A stretch of 64,000 nucleotides of DNA from Streptomyces iakyrus. GTDB lineage: Bacteria; Actinomycetota; Actinomycetes; Streptomycetales; Streptomycetaceae. The position numbers were made by a program, and so were the translations under genes. The DNA is taken from contig NZ_JNXI01000021.1 in NCBI RefSeq assembly GCF_000717055.1, positions 55,290 to 119,289 of the forward strand, read 5' to 3'. The notes beneath the pieces were generated by a model that did no database searches, was not told where the DNA came from, and was given only the letters and a program-made list of their open reading frames with translations. The number at the start of each line of letters is the position of its first letter. Position 1 is the first letter of the stretch. Below are positions 56,625 to 64,000 of this stretch, piece by piece.

Positions 56625-58778
56625 ATGCCTGCGTCCACCCTGCCCGAATCCGGCCTGCCCGCGCCCGAAAAGTCGCGTATATCACTCCGATCCGCCCTGC
56701 TGTGGACCGGCGTCGCCCTGCTCGGAGCCGTCGCCTGGGGCGTCCTCGCGCTCGCCCGGGGCGAGAAGATCTCCGCGGTCTGGCTGGTGGTCGCCGCGCT
56801 CGGCTCCTACGCCATCGCCTACCGCTTCTACGCCCGCTTCATCGCCCGCCGGGTGCTCCGGCCGGACGACCGCCGGGCCACGCCCGCCGAGCGCCTTGAG
56901 GACGGCGTCGACTTCCAGCCGACCGATCGCCGGGTGCTGCTCGGCCACCACTTCGCCGCGATCGCCGGCGCCGGGCCCCTGGTGGGACCGGTTCTCGCGG
57001 CCCAGATGGGCTATCTCCCGGGCACGCTGTGGATCGTCGCCGGGGTGATCTTCGCCGGAGCGGTGCAGGACATGGTGGTGCTGTTCCTGTCGATGCGCCG
57101 GGACGGCACGTCACTGGGCCAGATGGCCCGTGACGAGATCGGCCGGGCGGGCGGGGTGGCCGCCCTGGTCGCGGTGTTCGCCATCATGATCATCCTGCTC
57201 GGTGTGCTGGCCCTGGTGGTCGTGAACGCCCTGGCCCACTCCCCGTGGGGCACGTTCTCCGTCGCGATGACCATCCCCATCGCCCTCTTCATGGGCTTCT
57301 GGATGCACCGCGTCCGTCCGGGCCGGGTCGTCGAGACCAGCCTCATCGGCGTGGCGCTGCTGCTCCTGGCGATCGTCGGCGGCGGCTGGGTGCAGAACTC
57401 CTCCCTCGCCGGCACGTTCACCCTCAGCCCCACCACCCTGGTCTTCTGCCTGATCGGCTACGGCTTCGTCGCCTCCGTGCTGCCGGTGTGGATGCTGCTC
57501 GCGCCGCGCGACTACCTCTCCACCTTCATGAAGATCGGCACCATCGCCCTGCTCGCGGTGGGCGTGATCGTGGCCGCGCCCGTGCTCCGGGCCGACGCGG
57601 TGAGCGACTTCGCGACTTCGGGAACGGGCCCGGTCTTCGCCGGGGCGCTGTTCCCCTTCCTCTTCATCACCATCGCCTGCGGCGCGCTGTCCGGCTTCCA
57701 CGCCCTGGTCTCCTCCGGAACGACCCCGAAGCTGATCCAGAAGGAGTCCCAGGTCCGGCTGATCGGCTACGGCGCGATGCTGATGGAGTCGTTCGTCGCG
57801 ATCATGGCGCTGATCGCCGCGGCGACGCTGGAACCGGGTCTGTACTACGCGATGAACGCACCGGCCGGTCTCCTGGGCGCGACCGCCGAGTCCGCGTCCC
57901 ACGCGGTGGCGGGCCTCGGCTTCACCATCACCCCCGATCAGCTCACCCAGGCGGCGAAGGCGGTCGAGGAACACACCCTGATCGCCCGCTCCGGCGGCGC
58001 CCCGACCCTCGCGGTCGGCATGTCGGAGATCTTCTCCGAGGTCTTCGGCGGGTCCGCCATGAAGGCCTTCTGGTACCACTTTGCGATCATGTTCGAGGCG
58101 CTGTTCATCCTGACCACGGTGGACGCCGGCACCCGCGTCGGCCGCTTCATGCTCCAGGACATGCTCGGCAACGTCTGGAAGCCCATCGGCCGGGTCAACT
58201 GGAAGCCCGGCATCTGGCTGTGCAGCGGCCTGGTCGTCGCCGCCTGGGGCTACTTCCTCTACACCGGCGCCACCGACCCGCTCGGCGGAATCAACCAGCT
58301 CTTCCCGCTCTTCGGCATCGCCAACCAGCTGCTCGCCGCCATCGCCCTCGCCGTCTGCACCACCGTCCTCGTCAAGTCCGGGCGGCTGCGCTGGGCCTGG
58401 GTGACCGGCGTTCCTCTCGCCTGGGTCACGGCGGTCACCTTCACCGCCGGCTGGCAGAAGGTGTTCTCCACCGACCCGAAGATCGGCTTCTTCGCCCAAC
58501 GGGCCCACTACGCCGACGCCCTGGACGCCGGGCAGATTCTCGCCCCCGCCAAGACGACCGCCGACATGCACACCGTGGTCACCAACTCCACAGTCGACGG
58601 TGTCCTCATCGCCCTCTTCCTGCTCCTGGTCGCCGTGGTGATCGGCAACGCGGCGGTGGTCTGCGTGCGGGCGATACGGTCCGAGACGCCGCTGCCGACC
58701 ACCGAGGCCGCGTACGTCGAGTCCCGCATCGAGGCGCCCGGCGACCCCGTCGAGCCCCTGGCCGGAGCCCGCTCGTGA
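56625..58778 (+). CDS. cstA: CstA-family carbon starvation protein (peptide/pyruvate transporter)
   Basis: The 717-residue protein has about 16 membrane helices. It has YRFYARFIARRVLRPDDRRATPAERLEDGVDFQPTDRRVLLGHHFAAIAGAGPLVGPVLAAQMGYLPG at the start, the CstA signature. GFHALVSSGTTPKLIQKESQVRLIGYGAMLMES and FEALFILTTVDAGTRVGRFMLQ follow. CstA takes up peptides or pyruvate under carbon limitation. Its stop overlaps the next gene by four bases (GTGA). Confidence 0.93.
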   Translation: MPASTLPESGLPAPEKSRISLRSALLWTGVALLGAVAWGVLALARGEKISAVWLVVAALGSYAIAYRFYARFIARRVLRPDDRRATPAERLEDGVDFQPTDRRVLLGHHFAAIAGAGPLVGPVLAAQMGYLPGTLWIVAGVIFAGAVQDMVVLFLSMRRDGTSLGQMARDEIGRAGGVAALVAVFAIMIILLGVLALVVVNALAHSPWGTFSVAMTIPIALFMGFWMHRVRPGRVVETSLIGVALLLLAIVGGGWVQNSSLAGTFTLSPTTLVFCLIGYGFVASVLPVWMLLAPRDYLSTFMKIGTIALLAVGVIVAAPVLRADAVSDFATSGTGPVFAGALFPFLFITIACGALSGFHALVSSGTTPKLIQKESQVRLIGYGAMLMESFVAIMALIAAATLEPGLYYAMNAPAGLLGATAESASHAVAGLGFTITPDQLTQAAKAVEEHTLIARSGGAPTLAVGMSEIFSEVFGGSAMKAFWYHFAIMFEALFILTTVDAGTRVGRFMLQDMLGNVWKPIGRVNWKPGIWLCSGLVVAAWGYFLYTGATDPLGGINQLFPLFGIANQLLAAIALAVCTTVLVKSGRLRWAWVTGVPLAWVTAVTFTAGWQKVFSTDPKIGFFAQRAHYADALDAGQILAPAKTTADMHTVVTNSTVDGVLIALFLLLVAVVIGNAAVVCVRAIRSETPLPTTEAAYVESRIEAPGDPVEPLAGARS

Positions 58779-58963
58779 GGATCCGGCACTGGGCGCGGGC
58801 GGTGCGCTGGTATCTGCGCGAGCTGACCGGCGAGGCCGCGTACGACCGCCACTGCGAGCGGCACCGACGCCACCACCCGCTGGCCCCGGTGCCCACCCGC
58901 CGGGAGTACCAGGTGCTGCGCACCCGGCATCAGGAGGCCCGCACCCACAGCCGCTGCTGCTGA
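58775..58963 (+). CDS. YbdD/YjiX-family small protein
   Basis: The 62-residue protein begins VRIRHWARAVRWYLRELTGEAAYDRHCERHRRHHPLAPVPTRREYQVLRTRHQE, the YbdD/YjiX (DUF466) sequence. It is found next to cstA in many bacteria. It overlaps cstA by four bases and ends CC. It is probably an accessory factor of the transporter; the exact role is not known to me. Confidence 0.88.
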   Translation: MRIRHWARAVRWYLRELTGEAAYDRHCERHRRHHPLAPVPTRREYQVLRTRHQEARTHSRCC

Positions 58964-58988
58964 GCGGCACCCGCGGCACCGCGCGCGC

Positions 58989-59738
58989 TCACCTGCCCAC
59001 GGTGCCGCGGAAGTCGCGGACGGCGAAGGTGAGGAGCGGCCGGTGCCGGGCGAGGACGGACAGCGCGGCGCTCGCACCGGGGGCAATTCCGGACTGCCGG
59101 CCCGCCGAGCCGTCGCGCAACTGCCCCCGGACGCCGGCCCCGGTCGTCACGCGGCTGCGGCCGAGGGCCGGCCGTCCGCTGATCCGCATGGGCACGCGGC
59201 ACTCCGTACCGTCGGGCAGTCGCTGGACCAGGTGGGCGCGGGCAGGCAGCCGGAAGGGCAGCCGCAGCATGTCCCGGTAGGTGACGCGGACCGGCGGAAT
59301 GCCGTCGGCGGTCAGCTCGCCCCGGCCGCCCCGGCCGTCCGCGCCGAGCGCGATCACGCCCTGCTCCTTCGGGATGCCCCACAGGGCGCGTCCCCCGGCC
59401 AGGGAGCGCTCGTCGTCGACCCAGGCGGCCACGGTGCTGCCGGCGAGGCCCCGGCCGTGGCGAACGGCCAGGGCGATCAGGAACTCGCGGTAGGCGAGGA
59501 CGCCGCCGGGCCGGTAGTCCACCCAGAAGGTCAGCACGGTGGCACGGCGCCGCACCACCCAGGGACGGACCCCTCCCGGCAGGGGCCAGGGCGGCAGATC
59601 GTCCGCCGGGACGCGCCACAGCGAGACGACCATGTCGCCGGTGAGGTGCCACGGCGACGGAGGAAAGGGCACGGCTGGTTGTCCCACGACGTGATGACCG
59701 ACTTCCTCGGCTCGGGCTCGTACGGCCGATTGTTCCAT
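58989..59738 (-). CDS. Acetoacetate decarboxylase-like family protein
   Basis: The 249-residue protein has FPPSPWHLTGDMVVSLWRVPADDLPPWPLPGGVRPWVV and YREFLIALAVRHG, then ALWGIPKEQGVI, which matches the acetoacetate decarboxylase-like fold. The catalytic Lys is plausibly in GIPKEQ. It is divergent from a MerR regulator, with 121 bases between the starts. The true substrate may be another keto compound. The start could also lie at GTG codons ~18 residues further in. Confidence 0.8.
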   Translation of the reverse strand: MEQSAVRARAEEVGHHVVGQPAVPFPPSPWHLTGDMVVSLWRVPADDLPPWPLPGGVRPWVVRRRATVLTFWVDYRPGGVLAYREFLIALAVRHGRGLAGSTVAAWVDDERSLAGGRALWGIPKEQGVIALGADGRGGRGELTADGIPPVRVTYRDMLRLPFRLPARAHLVQRLPDGTECRVPMRISGRPALGRSRVTTGAGVRGQLRDGSAGRQSGIAPGASAALSVLARHRPLLTFAVRDFRGTVGR

Positions 59739-59822
59739 CGGAGACGGTCCGGGCCAGCGGCGTCGATGCCCTCCGGCGAGTCAGTCCGACGCGGTCCGCC
59801 CAGGGACTCCGTGTCGGTTGCT

Positions 59823-59853
59823 TGAGTCTCCAGCCGCTGGAAGGTCCAGGATC
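59823..59853 (+). promoter_or_regulatory. MerR-type promoter/operator of the regulator gene
   Basis: A -35-like TTGAGT (59823-59828), a long spacer of 18 bp and CAGGAT (59847-59852) enclose the palindrome TCCAGC-C-GCTGGA (59829-59841). A wide spacer with a central inverted repeat is the hallmark of MerR-controlled promoters. A start at about 59858 would leave almost no leader before the ATG at 59860. Confidence 0.55.
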
Positions 59854-59859
59854 TCGTCC

Positions 59860-60804
59860 ATGGACCACGAAAGCCCCGACCTGCTCACCATCGGCCGGCT
59901 CGCGCATCGCACCGGACTTCCGGTGCGGACCCTGCGCTTCTGGTCGGACGAGGGAGCGGTACCGCCCGTGGCCCGCTCCGCGAGCGGTTACCGGCTGTAC
60001 GACGCCGGGTCCGTGGCCCGCGTCGAGCTGGTCCGCACCCTGCGGGAGCTGGGCTTCGGGCTCGACGACGTGTGCCGGGTACTGAGTGGCCGGACCACGG
60101 TCGCCGAGGTCGCCGACGCGCACGTGGCCGCGCTCGACGCGCAGATCCGCTCGCTCAAGGTGAGCAGGGCCGTCCTGTCCACTGTGGCGACCCGTGGCTC
60201 CACTGCTGAGGAGACAGCACTGATGAACCGACTGGCGCGGCTTTCCGCCGCCGAACGCAAGCAGATCGTCGACGAGTTCAAGGAGGAGGTCTTCGGCGAT
60301 CTCGACATCGAGCCGTGCCTGCGCGACCGCCTGCACACCCTCAGCGTCGAACTGCCGGACGATCCCACTCCCGATCAGGTCGACGCCTGGATCGAACTGG
60401 CCGAGCTGGTGCTGGACCCCGGCTTTCGCGTCCGCTTTCGCACCTGGATGCAGCTCAACACGCCCGCACCGGGCCGGCATCGTCCCTCCGGGGCGTCCAT
60501 CTGGTGGGCCCGGCAGATCGTGCAGACCGTCGCGGAGATCAGAGAACGTGGGGTCGCCCCCGAGGGACCGGAGGCGGCCGAGGCGGTGTGCGAACTCTTC
60601 GGCGACGCCGAACGGACCGGCGCGCTGCGAAGCCTGGAGGCGGGGATCGAGGCAGGGGTCGAGCACTATCGCAGGCTGGTCGCCCGCGTGCGCGGGCAGG
60701 AGTCGTCGCCCGACGCGACCGAGGACCTGGAGTGGCTGGCGCGGGCCCTGCATGCCGCAGACCGGGCAAGTGGTCGGCACGAGTCCGGACAGAACCCGGC
60801 GTAG
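59860..60804 (+). CDS. MerR-family transcriptional regulator with long C-terminal domain
   Basis: The 314-residue protein has the MerR DNA-binding domain (LLTIGRLAHRTGLPVRTLRFWSDEGAVPPVARSASGYRLYDAGSVARVELVRTLRELGFGLDDVCRVL). A dimerising helix follows, then a ~180-residue C-terminal domain, mostly helical, which would bind the inducer. It is divergent from the acetoacetate decarboxylase-like gene. It may control both genes from the operator at 59829-59841. Confidence 0.88.
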   Translation: MDHESPDLLTIGRLAHRTGLPVRTLRFWSDEGAVPPVARSASGYRLYDAGSVARVELVRTLRELGFGLDDVCRVLSGRTTVAEVADAHVAALDAQIRSLKVSRAVLSTVATRGSTAEETALMNRLARLSAAERKQIVDEFKEEVFGDLDIEPCLRDRLHTLSVELPDDPTPDQVDAWIELAELVLDPGFRVRFRTWMQLNTPAPGRHRPSGASIWWARQIVQTVAEIRERGVAPEGPEAAEAVCELFGDAERTGALRSLEAGIEAGVEHYRRLVARVRGQESSPDATEDLEWLARALHAADRASGRHESGQNPA

Positions 60805-60996
60805 GCGGCCCGAACATGCCGTGAACCCGCAACGCAGCAGGTCAGCTGCCACTCGGGCGACGGCACCCTCGGTGGCGCAGGCCCGTCGAGCCACCCGGCC
60901 AGGGCCCCGGCCGCGCATCCGCACTGGGCGACAACCGGCGAGGTGTGGCCCAGACTCGAAGGGAGACTGCCCGAGCGCGTCCGAGGGGCCGGGCCC

Positions 60997-62046
60997 ATGT
61001 ATGACGTTCCGTTCTGGTTGTGGGCGGTGTTCGCCGTCACCGTGCTGGTGTCGCTTGCGGTCGATCTGCTGGCACACCGGCAGGCTCATGTGATCGGCTT
61101 CCGTGAGGCCGCCGCGTGGAGCGGGGTGTGGGTGGGACTGGCGATCGTCTTCGGTGTCGTGGTGTATCTCGTGGTCGGCACCACGGCCGGGGTCGAGTAC
61201 ACGACCGCCTGGCTGCTGGAAAAGAGCCTGTCCGTCGACAACCTCTTCGTCTTCGCGCTGATCTTCGGCTACTTCCAGGTGCCGCGCGCCTACCAGCACC
61301 GCGTGCTGTTTCTCGGCGTCCTGGGCGCCCTCGTCTTCCGCGGCGTCTTCCTGGCCGCGGGCGTGGCGGTGGTCAGCCGCTTCACGGCCGTGCTGTTCGT
61401 CTTCGCCGCCATCCTCTTCTGGAGCACCTACAAGATCCTCAAGGGCGAGGAGGAGAGCTTCGACCCCGGCAAGAGCCTGGCCGTGCGACTGCTCCGCAAG
61501 GTCGTACCGGTGCGGGACGAGTACGCCGGGCCGCACTTCTTCGTCAAGGAGGCCGGGCGGCGGGTCGCCACCCCGCTCCTGGCCGTCGTAGCCGCGATCG
61601 AGGCCGCCGACCTCGTCTTCGCCGTCGACAGCGTGCCGGCCGTGCTGGCCGTCAGCAGCGACGCCTTCATCGTCTACACCAGCAACGCCTTCGCCATCCT
61701 CGGCCTCCGCGCCCTGTACTTCATGCTGGCGGGGCTGCTCGACCGGTTCCACTACCTCAGCACGGGCCTGGCGGTCATCCTCGCCTTCATCGGCGTCAAG
61801 CTCATCCTCCAGGCCACCCACGAGACGATCAGCACCGCCGTTCCCGAAATACCCTCGCCCATCAGCCTCGCCGTCATCGCCACCGTCCTGGCCGTCTCCG
61901 TCGCGCTCAGCATGCTGCGACCACCGCTCGGCGATGCAGACGGCACGCAGTCCGCTCAGCCCGCCGAGCACGAGAGCTCGCCCCGGGGTGGCACCACCAA
62001 GATGCCGGCCCGCCAGGACCTCGATGAACCGCCCGACGTCAGGTGA
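60997..62046 (+). CDS. TerC/Alx-family membrane protein
   Basis: The 349-residue protein has about nine membrane helices. It has the TerC motif TTAWLLEKSLSVDNLFVFALIFGYFQVP near residues 66-93 and AAIEAADLVFAVDSVPAVLAVSSDAFIVYTSNAFAILGLRALYF later. The acidic and Asn residues in these segments are thought to bind metal, probably Mn2+. The ATG at 60997 is the family start; upstream sequence does not fit. I see no riboswitch-like structure in the 192-base leader. It stands alone. Confidence 0.92.
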   Translation: MYDVPFWLWAVFAVTVLVSLAVDLLAHRQAHVIGFREAAAWSGVWVGLAIVFGVVVYLVVGTTAGVEYTTAWLLEKSLSVDNLFVFALIFGYFQVPRAYQHRVLFLGVLGALVFRGVFLAAGVAVVSRFTAVLFVFAAILFWSTYKILKGEEESFDPGKSLAVRLLRKVVPVRDEYAGPHFFVKEAGRRVATPLLAVVAAIEAADLVFAVDSVPAVLAVSSDAFIVYTSNAFAILGLRALYFMLAGLLDRFHYLSTGLAVILAFIGVKLILQATHETISTAVPEIPSPISLAVIATVLAVSVALSMLRPPLGDADGTQSAQPAEHESSPRGGTTKMPARQDLDEPPDVR

Positions 62047-62149
62047 CCCACCCACGGGACGACAAGCGGACCGCAGCGACTGGTTCAGCCCCGGAACGCC
62101 TTGCCAAAGCCACTCCAAATCTACACAAAGCAGCCGTAAAGTATCAGCT

Positions 62150-62386
62150 ATGAGCACTGAGCAGAAACCACCGGCGACCACGCCGTCCACCTACGTCTGC
62201 CGCTCGTGCAAGCAGCCGGTGGATGCCGTGGTGGAACGACACAAGAGCATGGGCGTCTACGTCCCGCACTGGACCGCAGGCCCCTGCCACAATCCGCGAT
62301 GTGACCACTGTGTACCGGAGCAGATACCGATCAGCTCGGTCCGCAGCAGTGTCTGGAAGGACGTCGCGGGCTGGACCGGCCACTGA
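62150..62386 (+). CDS. Small zinc-ribbon-like protein
   Basis: The 78-residue protein contains CRSC (Cys17, Cys20) and later PCHNPRCDHC (Cys46, Cys51, Cys54), enough ligands for a zinc ribbon. It starts at ATG 62150, preceded by AT-rich sequence with TAAAGT a few bases upstream, so the transcript may be almost leaderless. The family is found in Streptomyces; function unknown. It is 103 bases after the TerC gene. Confidence 0.75.
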   Translation: MSTEQKPPATTPSTYVCRSCKQPVDAVVERHKSMGVYVPHWTAGPCHNPRCDHCVPEQIPISSVRSSVWKDVAGWTGH

Positions 62387-62887
62387 CCGGAGCCCGCTCT
62401 GCGAGTGATCATGCCGCCGCCCACCTGGCCGACCGACGTGCGGCCATTGCAGGCTGCGCGCGGCGCCGAGGCCGAACTCGACTACATCGCGGGCATCGAC
62501 GACGCAGGCGTGATCCCTGCCCCGGCCCGGCCATGACTTCCGCCCAGGTCTTCGAAGACTGGCTCGACACCTGCGTGGAGCGCGTCTTCGGCCTCCACGT
62601 CACCATCGAGTAGGGCGCGCTTCTCAAACGCGGTTCCAGGGGATGCGGCCGATGCCGGTTCGCCCACAGTGCGGAGGGCGTCCTCGGCGGTGGTCATGAC
62701 GGACGGCCGACTGTCCTGCGGATCCCCGCGATGCATCCTGCGCGCTTCCGATCAACCCCGTTCGCCCCCAGCCCGCTTCCCTGCACATTCCTTTGGAAAA
62801 TGCCAAAGCGTTCACCTGGGCCAAGCACGGTGCGTAGTGTCGTGCTCACGTTCGCGGGAACGGCCGTGCAGGGGGAGGGGATTCGGC
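62387..62887. other. 501-bp region with two tiny overlapping ORFs and a small hairpin
   Basis: Two short plus-strand frames, 62411-62536 (41 codons plus stop) and 62533-62613 (26 codons plus stop), overlap by ATGA, as real operons do here. They encode ...AELDYIAGIDDAGVIPAPARP and MTSAQVFEDWLDTCVERVFGLHVTIE. I do not recognise them; they look like parts of a decayed gene. The rest holds the hairpin CTTTGG-AAAATG-CCAAAG (62791-62808), a possible operator for the next gene. Confidence 0.4.
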
Positions 62888-63316
62888 GTGCCCGGAATCG
62901 ACGAGAGTCTGCTGGACGCCATGCGACTGCAAGGTGCTCGAGGGGCGTCGGTGGTCGATTGGATCAGTGGTCTTGCGCTGGGAGCAGTGGGTGACGCACC
63001 CGGTGGCGACGTGGAGGCGACGGCCGCGGAAACCGCCGAACTCGCCCGTCTCGCCACGGAGAGCGGAGCCCTCGCCCTGACCGGCAAGGGCCCGGGCGGG
63101 CCGCCCGACGACGACTCGGGCGGGCCGTCCGGCAAGGAGCCCCCCGTACAGGACCTGATCATCACGAACGCCGACTCGTACCACCTGCTCAGGTTCGTCA
63201 CCACGACCTTCGACAGCACGGTGTTCGTGCACCTGTGGCTGGACCGTGACGAAGGAAACCTGGCCCTGGCCCGCATCCGGCTGGCCGAGATGGCGGACCG
63301 GCTGGTGCTCGGATGA
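62888..63316 (+). CDS. Roadblock/LC7-like domain protein
   Basis: The 142-residue protein starts at a GTG after GGGGGAGGGG: VPGIDESLLDAMRLQGARGASVVDWISGLALGAVGD. A second half follows: DLIITNADSYHLLRFVTTTFDSTVFVHLWLDRDEGNLALARIRLAEMADRLVLG. Both fit the roadblock/LC7 fold, which makes small GTPase-regulating dimers. In Streptomyces such proteins are best known from conservons, but no GTPase gene is visible here. The stop overlaps the next gene (ATGA), so they are coupled. Confidence 0.75.
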   Translation: MPGIDESLLDAMRLQGARGASVVDWISGLALGAVGDAPGGDVEATAAETAELARLATESGALALTGKGPGGPPDDDSGGPSGKEPPVQDLIITNADSYHLLRFVTTTFDSTVFVHLWLDRDEGNLALARIRLAEMADRLVLG

Positions 63317-64000
63317 CCCCGCCGACCGGGACCCTGCACACCGGCGAACCCGCCTCGGCCCGGCTCGGCACCCTCGCCGAGCAGGGCGCGACCGGCGCCC
63401 TGTCCACCGAGACGGGGATCGTCTACCTCGCGGCGGGACAAGTCGTCCACGTCGAATCCGCCGTCACCCCCGACCTCGGCGACCTGCTCACCCACAGCGG
63501 CGCACTCGCCCCGGACGGCTGGTGGGAGGCGATCGACCAGGCCGGCCGCCGCTGCCGTGTCGGTCGGCAACTGGTCGACAGCGGCCACCTCGCCGCCGGC
63601 GCGCTGGAACTGTGCCACCTGGGCGCCCTCTTCGACGCGGCGTACTTCGTCCTCGCCCACGACGGACCGGCGCTCCGCTTCCGGCCCGGAGCCGCTCACT
63701 GGCTCGGCGCGGTCCGTTCCGTACCGGTGGACACCGTCCTGCGCGAGTCCAGACGCCGCCGCGAACTGCTGCACCGCATATGGCCCGAGCCCGCCGTCGA
63801 CCGCGCGCCGCTCGCCCGGGTGCCCGGACCGGACGCCGCCGACCTGCCCGCCCGCCGCGGCCGGACCCTCGCCGAGGTCGACGGCATCCGCACCGCCCAC
63901 CAGATCGCCACCGCCCTCGCCTGCCGCACCTTCCACACCCTCGTCGAGCTCCGCCGCCTCGCCGCCGCCGGGCTGGTCACCCCCGTGGCCCCCCTGGTCC
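63313..64000 (+). CDS. DUF4388-like regulatory protein, N-terminal part
   Basis: The frame opens at ATG 63313 overlapping the roadblock stop and is still open at the window end, giving ~229 residues. It has ARLGTLAEQGATGALSTETGIVYLAAGQVVHVESAVTPDLGDLL, a DUF4388 (PATAN)-type domain with G-x-L-x-I/V-YL-x-G-x-(I/V)-HV. A winged-helix-like stretch RTLAEVDGIRTAHQIATALACRTFHTLVELRRLAAAGLVTP comes later. It probably works with the roadblock protein as a two-part signalling unit. Confidence 0.7.
   Translation, partial: MTPPTGTLHTGEPASARLGTLAEQGATGALSTETGIVYLAAGQVVHVESAVTPDLGDLLTHSGALAPDGWWEAIDQAGRRCRVGRQLVDSGHLAAGALELCHLGALFDAAYFVLAHDGPALRFRPGAAHWLGAVRSVPVDTVLRESRRRRELLHRIWPEPAVDRAPLARVPGPDAADLPARRGRTLAEVDGIRTAHQIATALACRTFHTLVELRRLAAAGLVTPVAPLV

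Noticed and set aside
54293..56638. 781-codon minus-strand ORF spanning symporter and sigma factor
   Set aside because: Only the last 188 codons are real (the sigma factor); the rest is the symporter gene in the wrong frame.
60805..60996. Possible manganese (yybP-ykoY) riboswitch before terC
   Set aside because: No recognisable conserved core or paired helices could be found in the 192-base leader.
58930..62190. 1086-codon minus-strand ORF
   Set aside because: Antisense to TerC and MerR genes, which carry clear family motifs; no conserved domain of its own.

Overview
The window is chromosomal DNA of a high-GC actinomycete, almost certainly a Streptomyces. GC content is near 70% throughout. 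Third codon positions are strongly G/C, GTG starts are frequent, and 4-base ATGA/GTGA gene overlaps are common. Many families are typical of the genus: tgmAB-type ATP-grasp RiPP genes, DUF5133, GlxA-type regulators, SpoIIE/ATPase signalling proteins and secreted Tat-dependent glycosidases. No tRNA, rRNA, CRISPR array, intact insertion sequence or phage was seen. It reads as accessory, catabolism-rich chromosome.

Layout. 1-3.6 kb: the end of an acetyltransferase, an oxidoreductase, and helR, a HelD-like RNA polymerase helicase with a rifamycin-associated element (RAE) upstream. 3.6-10.4 kb: a sugar or inositol-type catabolic regulon (two TIM-barrel isomerases, an oxidoreductase, an MFS sugar transporter, a LacI regulator and an orphan sugar-binding lipoprotein). 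The same palindrome lies just downstream of two similar promoters here. 10.5-12.4 kb: VOC protein, aldo/keto reductase and a small conserved protein. 12.6-17.3 kb: a damaged lipid-related locus with a frameshifted secreted hydrolase, a chimeric ORF joining half a fatty acyl-AMP ligase to half a cutinase, and an acyl-CoA carboxylase beta subunit. 17.5-24.4 kb: aldo/keto reductase, ABC exporter, DUF5133 protein, GlxA regulator, and a graspetide-type pair tgmA-tgmB without the usual methyltransferase. 24.6-31.2 kb: a large repeat-containing membrane protein, a three-subunit molybdenum aldehyde oxidoreductase of PaoABC type, and an unknown protein.

31.8-44.7 kb: an anti-sigma-like ATPase pair, PPK2, and plant-polysaccharide genes (two GH43-type enzymes and a PL11 rhamnogalacturonan lyase with a CebR-like operator). 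Also here are a cupin, a glpF remnant beside a cysteine-containing HTH regulator, DUF2231, folE, a PLP decarboxylase and a MarR regulator behind a 15-bp repeat tract. 44.9-53.3 kb: DinB, GNAT, a large SpoIIE sensor phosphatase downstream of an orphan polyamine-type binding protein, an oxidoreductase with a divergent GlxA regulator, and a maltokinase-cap protein. 53.4-58.9 kb: a RibD-like reductase, then a sodium:solute symporter, sigma factor and small membrane protein in one overlapping operon, divergent from cstA and its small partner. 59-64 kb: acetoacetate decarboxylase-like protein, MerR regulator, TerC protein, a zinc-ribbon protein, and a roadblock/DUF4388 pair that runs off the window.

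The most unusual items are the FAAL-cutinase chimera, the two-site LacI regulon with an orphan binding protein, the minimal graspetide locus, the RAE-helR unit and the glpF scar. All functions are inferred from sequence reading; no database search was run.
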